This document shows, one piece after another, positions 26,661 to 35,628 of a DNA stretch of 64,000 nucleotides. Location of the stretch: assembly GCF_024494595.1 (NCBI RefSeq), contig NZ_JANHDI010000007.1, positions 1 to 64,000 on the forward strand. The letters are read 5' to 3'. This DNA comes from Halobellus rarus (GTDB lineage: Archaea; Halobacteriota; Halobacteria; Halobacteriales; Haloferacaceae). The notes under the pieces were generated by a model that was not told the origin of the DNA, searched no databases, and saw nothing but the letters and a program-made list of their open reading frames with translations. Position 1 is the first letter of the stretch; each line of letters starts with the position of its first letter. Both the position numbers and the translations under genes were made by a program.

Positions 26661-27209
26661 TCAGCGGGATTCGTCCGTTGCTTCGACGCCGAGAGCCGTC
26701 AGCGCGCCGGAGACGTCGCCGTCCATCCGCTCGATCAGCGACCGCATCTCCGCCTTCGTGTCGTCAGTCACGTCGACCCGCACCATTCCCTCCCCGGGCT
26801 GGCCGTACACGACCGTCGCGCCGTCGGGCGCGACGAGCACCGCCGGCAGCGTCGCGAGGTCCTCCTCGCCGTCGACGACGATCGTGATCGGCTCGTCGGA
26901 TGCGACGGCCTCGGCGAGCGCGACGAGCAGCGACTCCGAGAGCGCCCCGGGCGGGTTCTCGACGTCGCGTCTGTGCTCGGGATCCGCGAGCGCCTCCCGG
27001 ATCTCCGCGTCGACCGTCTCCCGCTTCGTCTTCCCGTCGACGATCGCCACCGCGGGGACGTGGCCCGCCCGCCGCAGGTGGTAGGTGACGACGTCGCCGA
27101 CGGCGATCACGGGCCGGCCGGCATCGGAGAGTAGCGCCGCTGCGTCGGTGTACACCGGGCCGAACGGTTCCTTGAACGAGCCTCGGATGTCGTCGGGAAG
27201 CGTGAGCAT
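26661..27209 (-). CDS. GTP-dependent dephospho-CoA kinase (DUF359)
   Basis: 182 residues. The DUF359 signature is visible as FGPVYTD, IAVGDVVTYHLRRAGHVP, VDGKTKRE and PGALSESLLVAL, plus a GTP/substrate loop VDGEEDLATLPAVL. In archaea this family phosphorylates dephospho-CoA with GTP, the last step of coenzyme A synthesis. The gene starts 5 bp after the spt4 stop, so it is in the same operon as the transcription factors. Confidence 0.93.
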   Translation of the reverse strand: MLTLPDDIRGSFKEPFGPVYTDAAALLSDAGRPVIAVGDVVTYHLRRAGHVPAVAIVDGKTKRETVDAEIREALADPEHRRDVENPPGALSESLLVALAEAVASDEPITIVVDGEEDLATLPAVLVAPDGATVVYGQPGEGMVRVDVTDDTKAEMRSLIERMDGDVSGALTALGVEATDESR

Positions 27210-27213
27210 CCGG

Positions 27214-27411
27214 TCAGCGGACCTTCAGCGCGTAGCCGCCCGGCTCGTTGACGTTCATCTCGTCGGCGATCTCCGACTGCTCGGGGTGCGTGATGACGAC
27301 GTAGCCCGCCCAGTCCTCGGTGAGACTGCTGGAGCCGCAGTTCTCACACGCCTGCGCGTCGCCGTGGTTGATGTAGTGACACTCCCGGCAGGCGAGACGG
27401 GACTCGGCCAT
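27214..27411 (-). CDS. spt4: Transcription elongation factor Spt4
   Basis: 65 residues. A zinc ribbon is formed by CRECH near the start and CENCG after 11 residues. GYVVITHPEQSEIADEMN and the terminal GGYALKVR match archaeal Spt4 (formerly RpoE''). It partners Spt5 on RNA polymerase to aid processivity. It abuts the rpo7 stop without a gap. Confidence 0.95.
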   Translation of the reverse strand: MAESRLACRECHYINHGDAQACENCGSSSLTEDWAGYVVITHPEQSEIADEMNVNEPGGYALKVR

Positions 27412-27990
27412 CTACTCGCCCTCCGCTCCGGTCGTCGCGGTGTTCGCCTGGCGGTCGGCTTCCAGCCAGCCGTGCTTGCCGAGCCCGGGCTGTTTGGCGG
27501 TGAGGCCGATCTTCGAGTCGCGCGGGTTGCGCTCGTCGATGCTCTTCGTCACGACGCGCACGCGAACGGAGTCGCCGACGCTCAGCGTCCGGTTCGACTC
27601 CGTCGACGCGAGCTGCTGGTTCTCCCCGTCGTAGGCGAGGTACTCGTCGGAGATCTGCGAGACGTGCAGCAGCCCGTCGACCGGTCCGATGCCGACGAAG
27701 GCACCGAACTCGACGACCTCGACGACCTCGCCGTCGACGACCTCCTGCATCGAGGGGTCGAACGTGATCGCGTCGAACTCCGCCTCGTAGTAGACGCCGG
27801 CGCGGCCGGGGAGCACCGTCCCCTCGCCGATGTCGTGGACGTCGACGACGCTGACGACGCTGCCGACGTCCTCGTCCATCCGTCCTTCCAGTTTGTCCTG
27901 CAGGAGCCGCTTGACCCGCTGTGGCGTCACGTCCGCGAGGTGCTTCGGCGGTACCTCGACTGTGTCCTTGAGTCGTACCCGTTTGTACAT
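27412..27990 (-). CDS. rpo7: RNA polymerase subunit Rpo7 (RpoE')
   Basis: 192 residues. The N-terminal tip domain starts MYKRVRLKDTVEVPP. The C-terminal S1/OB fold shows GEVVEVVEFGAFVGIGPVDG and LLHVSQISDEYL. With Rpo4 it forms the polymerase stalk, which binds nascent RNA and helps open complex formation. The C-terminus is short and Thr/Ala-rich. It abuts spt4 and is 3 bp from the PIN gene stop: a tight operon. Confidence 0.96.
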   Translation of the reverse strand: MYKRVRLKDTVEVPPKHLADVTPQRVKRLLQDKLEGRMDEDVGSVVSVVDVHDIGEGTVLPGRAGVYYEAEFDAITFDPSMQEVVDGEVVEVVEFGAFVGIGPVDGLLHVSQISDEYLAYDGENQQLASTESNRTLSVGDSVRVRVVTKSIDERNPRDSKIGLTAKQPGLGKHGWLEADRQANTATTGAEGE

Positions 27991-27993
27991 ATG

Positions 27994-28377
27994 TTATGGT
28001 TCTGTTATCTCCAATGCGTTTCGACCCCTTAAACCGATTACGCGAACGCCGCGTTCGAGCAACCGGTCGCGGAGCGGCCTGTCGTTGGTGAGGACGTACC
28101 CGCCCTCCGTCTCTGCGAGTTCGACCACGGCGTCGTCGGCGTAGGAGACGCCGGTCTCGACGATCCGGCACCGGGAGACGAGGTCCCGCCCCACGCTCGC
28201 GGCGGTCGCCTCGACGCCGTTTCCCTCGCCGGCGAGCTTCTCCAACTCGGCGACGACGGCGCGAGGGGCGACCAGGTCGGCGTCGGCGCCGACGAGGCGG
28301 TCGAGTTCCTCGAAGACCCGCACGTCGAGTTCGACCGGCATCATCAGCGCGTTCGTATCGAGTATCACGGTCGTCAT
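27994..28377 (-). CDS. PIN-domain RNase, Fcf1/VapC-like
   Basis: 127 residues from the ATG at 28377 (MTTVILDTNALMMP); the frame remains open to 28422 but the extra residues are unconserved. Acidic catalytic residues are visible in LDTNALM, AELEKLAG, YADDAVVELAE and TNDRPLRDRL. The family is conserved between aIF2-gamma and Rpo7 genes in archaea and is proposed to act in rRNA processing (Fcf1/Utp24-like). No antitoxin gene is present, which argues against a VapBC toxin. Confidence 0.88.
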   Translation of the reverse strand: MTTVILDTNALMMPVELDVRVFEELDRLVGADADLVAPRAVVAELEKLAGEGNGVEATAASVGRDLVSRCRIVETGVSYADDAVVELAETEGGYVLTNDRPLRDRLLERGVRVIGLRGRNALEITEP

Positions 28378-28460
28378 CCTCGTGTGTCGTCGTCTGGTTT
28401 CGGTTTGCTCGCCGTCGTGCATTCACGGCCGCCGTCGGATCACGGCGCCGCGATCGGCCG

Positions 28461-29690
28461 TCACTGCAGCGTCCCGATGCCGATGAGCCGCCACCGCGCG
28501 CCGACCCGGCGGTTGATGGCGATCTTCGCGCCCGATTCGGCGCAGACGGGGCGCTTCAGCGACACCTCGGCCTCGCCCGTCCGGGCGCTCGTGACCGCGC
28601 CGACCGTCGTCGCGGTTCCGACGGTGAGCATCAGCGGCTCGCCCGTGGAAATCTCCTCTACCGCGCCCTCGTCCTCGCCGACGATCCGATCGAGGAGTTC
28701 GACGTCCATCGTGAACTCCCCGCGCGTCGGCGGGAGGGTCCCGGGTTCGCCCGCGACCTGTCCGGCGAGGGCATCGCCCTTCGTGAGGCTCGGGTCGAGG
28801 CCCGTTCCGATGCCGCAGAGGCCGCCCGGTCGGACTTCCTCGACCGACTGACCGCCGGCCTGCAGCGATCGGATCTCCGTGGTGATCGGCTCCCACTCCG
28901 AGGAGCCGCCCTCCTCGACCTCGCGGCCGGGGCGGAGTTCGACCTCCTCGCCGGTGGTGAGTTTGCCCTGGACGACGGATCCGCCGACGACGCCGCCCTT
29001 CAGGTCCTCCCAAGTCGTTCCCGGCCGGTTGATGTCGAACGACCGCGCCGCGAACAGCCGCGGCGATTCGCTCTCGTCGCGCTCGGGCGTCGGGATCTCG
29101 CGTTCGATGGCGTCGATCAGGAGGTCGATGTTGACCTCCTGCTGGGCGCTGACGGGGACGATCGGCGCGTCCTCGGCGACGGTGCCCTCGACGAACTCCT
29201 CGATCTGCTCGTGGGATTCGACCGCGCGCTCGCGGTCGACCAGGTCGATCTTGTTCTGTGCGATGACGATGTTCTCGATGCCGATGATGTCCAGCGCCAT
29301 CAGGTGCTCTTCGGTCTGGGCCTGCGGGACGTCCTCGGTCGCGCTCACGACGAGGACGGCGCCGTCCATGATGGCCGCGCCCGACAGCATCGTCGCCATC
29401 AGCGTCTCGTGGCCCGGGGCGTCGACGAAGGAGACCGTCCGCAGCACCTCGGTCTCCTCGCCGTCCGGCCCGGTCTCCTCGACCGTGTAGCACTCCGGCG
29501 GGTCGACGTCGGGGAGTTTCCGGAACGTGGCGTCAGCGTAGCCGAGTCGGATAGAGATTCCGCGCTTCATCTCCTCGGAGTGCTGATCCGTCCACGATCC
29601 GGACAGCGCCTGCACGAGCGTCGTCTTCCCGTGGTCGACGTGCCCGACGAGTCCGATGTTCACCTCCGGTTGTTGTATTTGTTGTGTCAC
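28461..29690 (-). CDS. eif2g: Translation initiation factor aIF2 gamma
   Basis: 409 residues starting at the GTG at 29690. G1 is [12 protein letters not shown], with the switch FVDAPGHE and the specificity motif AQNKIDLV. Domains II and III follow ([34 protein letters not shown] at the end). It binds GTP and initiator methionyl-tRNA and, with alpha and beta subunits, delivers it to the ribosome. A TATA-like CAACTTTATCAG (about 29739-29750, minus strand) would give a short leader. First gene of the leftward cluster. Confidence 0.96.
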   Translation of the reverse strand: MTQQIQQPEVNIGLVGHVDHGKTTLVQALSGSWTDQHSEEMKRGISIRLGYADATFRKLPDVDPPECYTVEETGPDGEETEVLRTVSFVDAPGHETLMATMLSGAAIMDGAVLVVSATEDVPQAQTEEHLMALDIIGIENIVIAQNKIDLVDRERAVESHEQIEEFVEGTVAEDAPIVPVSAQQEVNIDLLIDAIEREIPTPERDESESPRLFAARSFDINRPGTTWEDLKGGVVGGSVVQGKLTTGEEVELRPGREVEEGGSSEWEPITTEIRSLQAGGQSVEEVRPGGLCGIGTGLDPSLTKGDALAGQVAGEPGTLPPTRGEFTMDVELLDRIVGEDEGAVEEISTGEPLMLTVGTATTVGAVTSARTGEAEVSLKRPVCAESGAKIAINRRVGARWRLIGIGTLQ

Positions 29691-29818
29691 TATTGACCTC
29701 CTAGAGAGTAATCTTGCGTGCAATTCGCCGCGAGCGACTGATAAAGTTGCTGTTCTCCGACCGACAGCGGTGTGGGAGGACCTTCCACGGCGTTCGACTC
29801 CGCCACTATGACTGGGTG

Positions 29819-31378
29819 CTATTCGGACAGCGCGCGTTCGAGACTCGTCGCCACCGCCCGCGCCTTCTCGGCCGCGGATTCGGAGACGTTTCCCGCCTCG
29901 ACCGCCGCGTCGAGTTCGTCGTCGTCGACGCGCTCGACCGTCCCGTCGGGCCGCTTCACCACGTCGACGTGGAGGTCGACGTACCGGACCTCGTCGGGGA
30001 AGCACTCGACGGGCGTACAGACGTTGACGTAGGTCCCGCGGTGGTCGCCCTCTGCGCTCCGGTAGACGGTCGGGTACCACCAGCGTCCCTCTCGGAACTT
30101 CGTGAGGGCGGTATCGCCCGCTTCCCGGCGGGTCCCGAGTCCGTCGTAGGTGCCGCTGCCCGAGAGCGTCCGCGTCACGTCCAGGGAGCCGTCGACGTCC
30201 CAGTTGGTCACCTCGCCGCTGCCCAGCGAGAACGCGCGGCCGTCGGGCTTGCCGTGTTTGATCTCGACGGTGTCGCCCTCGACGGGGCCGAACTGCCGCG
30301 TCACGACGTCGAACGGGAAGGCGGGGGCGTCGCCCCCTCTGTCGACCGTTTCGCCCCTCTCGCCACCTGCTCCGGCGAACCCGCCCGCCCCGCAGAGCGC
30401 CTCCGCGAGATCCACCCCGGCGCTCGCCGACTCGCTGGCGGTCTTCGTGCGGTGGTGTCCCGGCATCGTCGCGGTCACTTCCCGCCGGGCGTCGTCGAGC
30501 GCGAACCGGGACTCGCGGCCGAACCACAGCCACCGTCCGGCCGCAGGGGTCGCGAGCGCGGTTGGCCTCTCCGAGACCGACTCCGCTTCGCCGTCGAGCG
30601 CTTCGCCGTCCAACGCTGCGGCGAGATCCTCCGCGCGCTCGACGGCCCGTTCGAGCGCGGCCTCCAGCGCGCTCATCTCTGCGTTCGTGGCGGCGTGGGA
30701 CCACTCGACGCCCCACCCGTCGGGGACGTCGACGGAGAGCAGGTCGGTCATCCCCGCGAGTTCGCGGCCGGCGGCGTCGTCGCGGGTGTCGACTGTGACA
30801 CCCTCTCGCCCGCGAACGAGGGTCGCGAGCCCGGCGTCCGCGCGGATCTCGGTGCCGAGTCGCGCGCGCCGGTCGGCCCACGGCGGCGCGCTCTCTCCGA
30901 CCTGCACCCGGACGTCGTCGCCCGTTTCGAGGTGCTCCTCTGCGTCGCTGTAGGGGAGAAAGCCCTCGCTCTCCCCGAGGTCGCAGACCGCGCCGGAGCC
31001 GAGCGTCTCGCTCACGGTCGCCTCGAACACCGCGCCCGGCGGGGTCGGATCGCCCCACGCGAAGGTGTCGCGGCCGACGCCTCGGAGTTCGTCGGCGATG
31101 GCCGAGACCGTCTCAGGGTCGCCGTCGACCCCGACGCCCTGGCGGTCGCTCGTCGTCGCGACCGTGGCGTCGTGCGTCCCGTCGCCGAACTCGGCGTCGA
31201 AGCGCTCGCGGATCGGTTCGGAGGCCTGCACGACCTCGACACCCGCGTCGAGAAGCAGTCGGGTCACGGCCGTCGTGTAGATCCCTCTGACGCGGACGCG
31301 TGGTTCGACAGTCTCGACGTCTGGTGCGTCGATCTCTCCGTTTTCGTCGCTCTCGTCGCCGCCTCCATCGCCGCTCAT
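29819..31378 (-). CDS. FAU-1-type RNA-binding protein / RNase E-G like (DUF402)
   Basis: 519 residues from the ATG at 31378 ([13 protein letters not shown]). The N-terminal half has an S1-like region ([20 protein letters not shown]). The C-terminal DUF402 domain shows [26 protein letters not shown] split around [21 protein letters not shown]. Pyrococcus FAU-1 binds AU-rich RNA and family members have RNase E/G-like activity on rRNA precursors. Its start overlaps the stop of the upstream small gene (ATGA). Central linker is Gly/Ala-rich. Confidence 0.85.
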   Translation of the reverse strand: MSGDGGGDESDENGEIDAPDVETVEPRVRVRGIYTTAVTRLLLDAGVEVVQASEPIRERFDAEFGDGTHDATVATTSDRQGVGVDGDPETVSAIADELRGVGRDTFAWGDPTPPGAVFEATVSETLGSGAVCDLGESEGFLPYSDAEEHLETGDDVRVQVGESAPPWADRRARLGTEIRADAGLATLVRGREGVTVDTRDDAAGRELAGMTDLLSVDVPDGWGVEWSHAATNAEMSALEAALERAVERAEDLAAALDGEALDGEAESVSERPTALATPAAGRWLWFGRESRFALDDARREVTATMPGHHRTKTASESASAGVDLAEALCGAGGFAGAGGERGETVDRGGDAPAFPFDVVTRQFGPVEGDTVEIKHGKPDGRAFSLGSGEVTNWDVDGSLDVTRTLSGSGTYDGLGTRREAGDTALTKFREGRWWYPTVYRSAEGDHRGTYVNVCTPVECFPDEVRYVDLHVDVVKRPDGTVERVDDDELDAAVEAGNVSESAAEKARAVATSLERALSE

Positions 31379-31749
31379 CGCAGCGCGTCCTCGTCGCGGG
31401 CGAACCGCACGCGGTCGTGGACCGTGGGCCCGAGGGAGAGTTCGACGACGTCGTCCGAGAGGACGCGACCGCCCTCGACCGGGACGCCCCACGCGTCGAA
31501 CCGGAGGTAGCCGCGGAGGTCGCTGCCGTGGGTGAACAGGTCGAGGTACTCGACGGCGTGTTCGTTGATCCCGCCGGCGCTGTGCGCCATCTCCATGTCC
31601 GAGTAGACGACGTCGCGGTCGAAGAACTCCCGGAGGCTGTCGGCGTCGCGGTCGACGGCCGCGGAGACGCGTTCGGAGGCCTCCCGGACCTCCTCGCGGG
31701 AGAGGCCGACGTCTCGGAGCGCGGCCTGCGTGCGTTGATCGAAGTGCAT
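31375..31749 (-). CDS. Uncharacterized haloarchaeal protein coupled to FAU-1
   Basis: 124 residues, acidic, no membrane segments. Contains an N-terminal helical region (MHFDQRTQAALRDVGLSREE) and a conserved-looking block SDMEMAHSAGGINEHAVEY, ending in a beta-rich part with SLGPTVHDRVRFARDED. I do not recognise a characterized family. The stop overlaps the FAU-1 start by four bases, so translation is coupled and a shared RNA-related role is possible. Confidence 0.75.
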   Translation of the reverse strand: MHFDQRTQAALRDVGLSREEVREASERVSAAVDRDADSLREFFDRDVVYSDMEMAHSAGGINEHAVEYLDLFTHGSDLRGYLRFDAWGVPVEGGRVLSDDVVELSLGPTVHDRVRFARDEDALR

Positions 31750-31770
31750 CGGTACGCGTCGGTACGGGCG

Positions 31771-31860
31771 GACGACTTTTGAATCCAGCCAGTCGCGGCC
31801 GTCGCCGTACGGCCCCGACCAGTCGCGGTCGGATTCGTACAGACCCGACCGGTCGCGGTC
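31771..31860. repeat. Degenerate 30-bp tandem repeat, about 3 units
   Basis: Units 31801-31830 and 31831-31860 agree at about 23 of 30 positions and share the end GACC-(A/G)-GTCGCGGTC. A more diverged unit precedes them and ends AGTCGCGGCC. The repeat sits in the divergent spacer between the small gene at 31749 and prsW at 31956. Confidence 0.5.
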
Positions 31861-31955
31861 GACCGTCCGTCTCCGGCCGCGGCCGACGCGGCTGACACTG
31901 TTTCCGAACCGCTCGGGCCGAAGACCTTAGGTCGCCGCGTGAGAACCCGTCGTCG

Positions 31956-32960
31956 ATGCGGGACAGAAAGGACCCGGTCGAGGAGGCCGCCGGTGACTCG
32001 ATGGACCTCTACGACGTCGCGACGTGGGACGTTCGGACCCCGTTGGACAAGGTATCGGCGCTCATCTGGCGGGTCGTCGCCGGCTCCGCCAGACTCGCCG
32101 TGGTCGGGTTCGCTTTCCTCTTGCTCCTCGGGATCGGCGGCCTCGCGGCGCTGACGGACCCCCAGATCGGGTTGCTCACGCTCCTCTCTGCGATCCCGGC
32201 GATCGGGTTGGCCGCCTACGTCTACTCGACCGACGTGACCTCCAGCGAACCGCTGTCGCTTCTCGTCGCGACGTTCCTCCTCGGCGTCCTGACGGCGAAC
32301 TTCGCGGCCGTCCTCAACACCGTACTGCGACCGTACTTCCAGGTGCTCGGATTCCTCGGGACGGCGCTGTTCTTTTACATCGTCGTCGGGCCGGTCGAGG
32401 AGGTGGTGAAACTCCTGGCCGTTCGGTTGTACGCCTACACCGACGACCGGTTCGACGCCGTCCTCGACGGGACGGTCTACGGCGCGATGGCCGGACTCGG
32501 CTTCGCCGTCATCGAGAACGCGCTCTACATCACCCGACAGCTACCGGATCAGGGACTCGATATGGGGCTCGGGCTCATCGGGGTCGGCGGCGGCATCACC
32601 GCGATCAGGGCCCTCGCCGGACCGGGTCACGTCATCTACTCGGCCATCGCGGGCTACTACCTCGGTCTCGCGAAGTTCAATCCCGGCAAACGCGGCCCGA
32701 TCGTCGTGAAAGGTATCCTGCTCGCGGCGTTCGTCCACGCGACCTATAACACCACCGTCGGAGTCGGATCGGCGATCATCGCGGCCGTAACCGGGCTCTC
32801 GGGGCTCGCGCCGTTCCTGGTTTACGTCGTGCTCTACGACGGCGTCTTCGGGCTCTTTCTCCTCCGGAAGATCCAGCGGTACCGCGACAGTTACCGCGAG
32901 GCCCACGCGCCGCCCGCGACCGAATCGGACTTCGACTCGGAACTGACCGAGTTCGAGTGA
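31956..32960 (+). CDS. PrsW-family intramembrane metalloprotease
   Basis: 334 residues with eight or so hydrophobic helices. Metalloprotease-type motifs lie within membrane segments: GPVEEVVKLLAV (glutamate pair), GFAVIENALY, GPGHVIYSAIAGYYLG (histidine), and AFVHATYNTT (histidine). Bacterial PrsW cleaves anti-sigma factors; archaeal substrates are unknown. The N-terminal 25 residues and the C-terminal 35 residues are acidic and likely cytoplasmic. ATG at 31956. Confidence 0.9.
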   Translation: MRDRKDPVEEAAGDSMDLYDVATWDVRTPLDKVSALIWRVVAGSARLAVVGFAFLLLLGIGGLAALTDPQIGLLTLLSAIPAIGLAAYVYSTDVTSSEPLSLLVATFLLGVLTANFAAVLNTVLRPYFQVLGFLGTALFFYIVVGPVEEVVKLLAVRLYAYTDDRFDAVLDGTVYGAMAGLGFAVIENALYITRQLPDQGLDMGLGLIGVGGGITAIRALAGPGHVIYSAIAGYYLGLAKFNPGKRGPIVVKGILLAAFVHATYNTTVGVGSAIIAAVTGLSGLAPFLVYVVLYDGVFGLFLLRKIQRYRDSYREAHAPPATESDFDSELTEFE

Positions 32961-33027
32961 TTCGGCGGCCGTTCGAGCGCTCTCGGCGGGCTCCGTGTGG
33001 TTTTGCGGCCGTGCGTTCCGACGCCCG

Positions 33028-33786
33028 CTAGGCCCCCTCGATCGCGTCGCGGTAGCCGGCGACCATCTGCTCGACGTACTTCGCGACGACGTCGACTTCG
33101 AGGTGCACCGGGTCGCCGACCGACTTCTCCGAGAGCGTCGTCACGTCGTACGTCGTCGGGATGATCGCGACGGTGAACCGCTCGGTGCCGCGGTCGGCGA
33201 CGGTGAGGCTGATCCCGTCGAGCGTGACCGACCCCTTTCCGACGACGTACTGCGCCACCGCCGGCGGCAGCGCGAACTCGAAGAACCAGTCGTCGCCGAC
33301 GCGCTCGATCTCCGTCACCTCGGTCGTCGTGTCCACGTGCCCCTGCACGAGGTGGCCGTCGAACCGGCCGTCAGCGGCGAGCGCGCGTTCGAGGTTCACC
33401 CGATCGCCCGCCCCGATCTCTCCGAGGTAGGTCTTCTCGACGGTCTCGCTCGCGAGGAACACCTCGAACTGGGGTGATGGATCGGTCCGGAACGCCTCGA
33501 CGGTCAGACAGACGCCGTTGACGGCGATCGACTGGCCGTGATGGAGGTCGTCGTACGCGACTTCCGCCTCGGGATCGGCGGCCGACGCGGAGTCGGCAAC
33601 AGTGTCTGAGTCGGTGTCCGCGCCGGGCTCCGGTTCCGTCCCGGAGTCAGGTGCAGACTGTGCTCCCCCGGACGCGGCAGCCGCTGTGGATCCGGTTCCG
33701 TTGACCTCGATGCGGAGCCGTCGGCCCCCCTCGTCGTCGCTCGTCTCGACGACCGTTCCTGTCGTCTCGACGATTCCGGTGAACAT
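33028..33786 (-). CDS. ribE: Riboflavin synthase, two-domain (RibE type)
   Basis: 252 residues from the ATG at 33786 (MFTGIVETTG). Two lumazine-binding barrels: the first has NGVCLTVEAF, and the second has GHLVQGHVDTT and KGSVTLDGISLTV. It dismutates two molecules of dimethylribityllumazine into riboflavin. An acidic insert of about 45 residues (around 30-75, Asp/Ser/Ala/Glu-rich) splits the first barrel, making the protein longer than the usual 200 residues. This is the bacterial-type enzyme rather than the archaeal RibC form, as commonly seen in haloarchaea. Confidence 0.92.
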   Translation of the reverse strand: MFTGIVETTGTVVETSDDEGGRRLRIEVNGTGSTAAAASGGAQSAPDSGTEPEPGADTDSDTVADSASAADPEAEVAYDDLHHGQSIAVNGVCLTVEAFRTDPSPQFEVFLASETVEKTYLGEIGAGDRVNLERALAADGRFDGHLVQGHVDTTTEVTEIERVGDDWFFEFALPPAVAQYVVGKGSVTLDGISLTVADRGTERFTVAIIPTTYDVTTLSEKSVGDPVHLEVDVVAKYVEQMVAGYRDAIEGA

Positions 33787-33928
33787 ACCCACGCATTCGT
33801 CTCAGTTCTGAAAAACGCCTCGAATCCGAGAATCGGCGCGGGGGGGTCGCGACCTCCGCTCTCGGGGTCGCATCCGGGCGGACGGGGTTTCCAAAGGTCT
33901 TTGCCGCTCCCGTCGCTAGGAAGTGTCG

Positions 33929-34627
33929 ATGGACGACGCCGTGCGGGTCCGCGACGCTGCGCAGGAGGCAGTCGAAGACGTCGAACCCGACCGGCTCCGG
34001 GAGGTACTGTTCGAGCGCCTCTCCGACGCGCCGATGACGCCGGCCGTGTTGGCGCTTCTGAGCGCTCGCGCACCCGAAACCGGAGTTGACACCGATGCCG
34101 ACGGCCTCGCGGAGCGAGCTGCCGGCGTACAGTTGATCTACGAGGGCCTGCGACTCACTCGCACGCTGGCCCACGAGGAACCCTGGACGCGGATCGCCGA
34201 CGGCGACGCCACCGGGGACATCGCGGCAGACCTCGACGTGCTCGCCGCGGACGTGTTCGTCTCGCGCGGTTTCTACCTGCTCGCCCGGACCGACGCCGCC
34301 GGCCGCGCGGTCGACGTCGTCCGCGCGTTCGGGCGGGACCAGACGCTCAGACGCGGGGACGGGGCCGACGTCGACTCCCTCGATCGGAACCTCGAATCGG
34401 ACGTCTTCGCGCTCGCCGTCGTCGCCGGAACCACGGCCGTCGGCGCGACGCCCTCGCCCGCCCTGCTGGAGTACGCGGCCGAACTGGGCCGCGACTGCGA
34501 CGCCGACGGGGAGCTACAGCCGGCCGATGCGGCGTTCTCGGAGACGACCGCCGAGCGCCTCGCGTCGCTGTCGGCCGTCGGGAGCGGCCCCGACGACAGA
34601 GTGCCGTCGTCGGCGACGGACTCGTGA
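33929..34627 (+). CDS. Uncharacterized helical haloarchaeal protein
   Basis: 232 residues from the ATG at 33929; a GTG six bases earlier is an alternative. It is almost entirely alpha-helical and acidic, with blocks LTRTLAHEEPWTRIAD and AADVFVSRGFYLLARTD whose pattern recalls the helical core of polyprenyl-synthase-like proteins, but no DDxxD motif is present. I place it among haloarchaea-specific DUF proteins (perhaps DUF7114). The next feature downstream is a tRNA gene. Confidence 0.7.
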   Translation: MDDAVRVRDAAQEAVEDVEPDRLREVLFERLSDAPMTPAVLALLSARAPETGVDTDADGLAERAAGVQLIYEGLRLTRTLAHEEPWTRIADGDATGDIAADLDVLAADVFVSRGFYLLARTDAAGRAVDVVRAFGRDQTLRRGDGADVDSLDRNLESDVFALAVVAGTTAVGATPSPALLEYAAELGRDCDADGELQPADAAFSETTAERLASLSAVGSGPDDRVPSSATDS

Positions 34628-34707
34628 CGACAGGCGGGCGAGTGGATCGCCGGACCCGACCATCAAATCGAAACTCCTAAAGACGAATCCGCGCTACGGA
34701 GAACTGC

Positions 34708-34779
34708 GCCTGGGTAGCTTAGCGGTAAAGCGCGTCCTTGGTAAGGACGAGACCCCGGGTTCAAATCCCGGCCTAGGCT
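34708..34779 (+). tRNA. tRNA-Thr (GGT)
   Basis: Full cloverleaf: acceptor GCCTGGG (34708-34714) pairs with CCTAGGC (34772-34778). D stem is GCTT/AAGC, anticodon stem is CGTCC/GGACG (34733-34737, 34745-34749) with loop TTGGTAA, and T stem is CCGGG/CCCGG around TTCAAAT. Anticodon GGT is at 34740-34742. CCA is not encoded and there is no intron. Confidence 0.95.
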
Positions 34780-34875
34780 TCTGCCTTTCTGTGTAACACT
34801 TAAGCACAGTAGGCACTGTAGGTCCCGTTGCAGAGAGATGTCCGCCTGCGTTAGACATCTCTTGCCGCTCGAACC

Positions 34876-35526
34876 TCACTCCGCGGACTCGTCGAGTCTC
34901 GGGAGCGTCGAGGGGCTCTGATCCGTTCCGATCCCGCTCGTGACGATGAGCCGCATCCCCTGGCGGACGCTCATATCGACCTCGTGGATCTGCTCGTCCG
35001 GGAGTAGCACCAACCGTCCGGCGGTCGGGTTCGGGCTGTGCGGCAGAAACACGTTGTACAGTTGGCAGCCAGCGACGTCCTCGGCGACGGGAGGGCTCTC
35101 GCCGGTCACGAGACCGATCGAGTAGACGTCTTTCCGCGGATACTCGACGAGGACGACGCTTTCGTACGCCGTGTCCCGGTCGACGAGGGAGTTGGCGACC
35201 TGCCGCACGCCCACGTAGATGGTGCTGACGAGGGGAATCACGTTCACGACCTGGCCGAGATTGCCGAACATCTCCCGTCCGACGCGTTGCTGGGCGAGAT
35301 AACCCAAGACTGTGATCGACCCCAGGATCAGCACGACGGCGAGAACCTGGGCGACGACCTCGATGTTCGCCGTGTACTGCGTGAGGCGCGTCTCCCGGAC
35401 GACCGGGTTGACGAACTGGAGCGACCAGTTGACGAGAAGCCGGAGGACGTAGAGCGTGACGACCAGGGGTGTGAGTAAAATCAATCCAGCGAGGAAGCTA
35501 CTCTTGACCGCCGCCGATACGTTCAT
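34876..35526 (-). CDS. DUF502 family membrane protein
   Basis: 216 residues. Two helices lie at about 10-34 and 58-80. The DUF502 core follows: NVIPLVSTIYVGVRQVANSL, SVVLVEYPRKDVYSIGLVTG and VFLPHSPNPTAGRLVLLP. The C-terminus is soluble. The family is widespread in bacteria and archaea; plant members (COV1) affect trafficking, but prokaryotic function is unknown. TATA motif ACTTTTATT (35548-35556, minus strand) lies about 26 nt upstream, so it is leaderless. Confidence 0.88.
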   Translation of the reverse strand: MNVSAAVKSSFLAGLILLTPLVVTLYVLRLLVNWSLQFVNPVVRETRLTQYTANIEVVAQVLAVVLILGSITVLGYLAQQRVGREMFGNLGQVVNVIPLVSTIYVGVRQVANSLVDRDTAYESVVLVEYPRKDVYSIGLVTGESPPVAEDVAGCQLYNVFLPHSPNPTAGRLVLLPDEQIHEVDMSVRQGMRLIVTSGIGTDQSPSTLPRLDESAE

Positions 35527-35547
35527 ACGCTGAGTACACTCACCGGA

Positions 35548-35556
35548 ATAAAAGTC
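35548..35556 (-). promoter_or_regulatory. TATA box for the DUF502 gene
   Basis: ACTTTTATT on the minus strand, about 26 nt before the ATG at 35526. The same nonamer serves as the TATA box of the acyltransferase gene at 57695. Confidence 0.65.
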
Positions 35557-35628
35557 GTTAAGGTCGTGCGGCCGGCCGGCGAAACGGGAGTCCGGCGGGG
35601 TATCGGGACGAAGTTACGGCCGACCGTC

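Noticed and set aside
27994-28422. PIN protein as a VapC toxin
   Set aside because: No antitoxin gene beside it; its position between aIF2-gamma and rpo7 is the conserved location of the archaeal Fcf1-like PIN protein.
29714-31510. A plus-strand frame of 598 codons antisense to the FAU-1 gene
   Set aside because: Shadow of a supported gene with DUF402 motifs; no motif in the antisense product.
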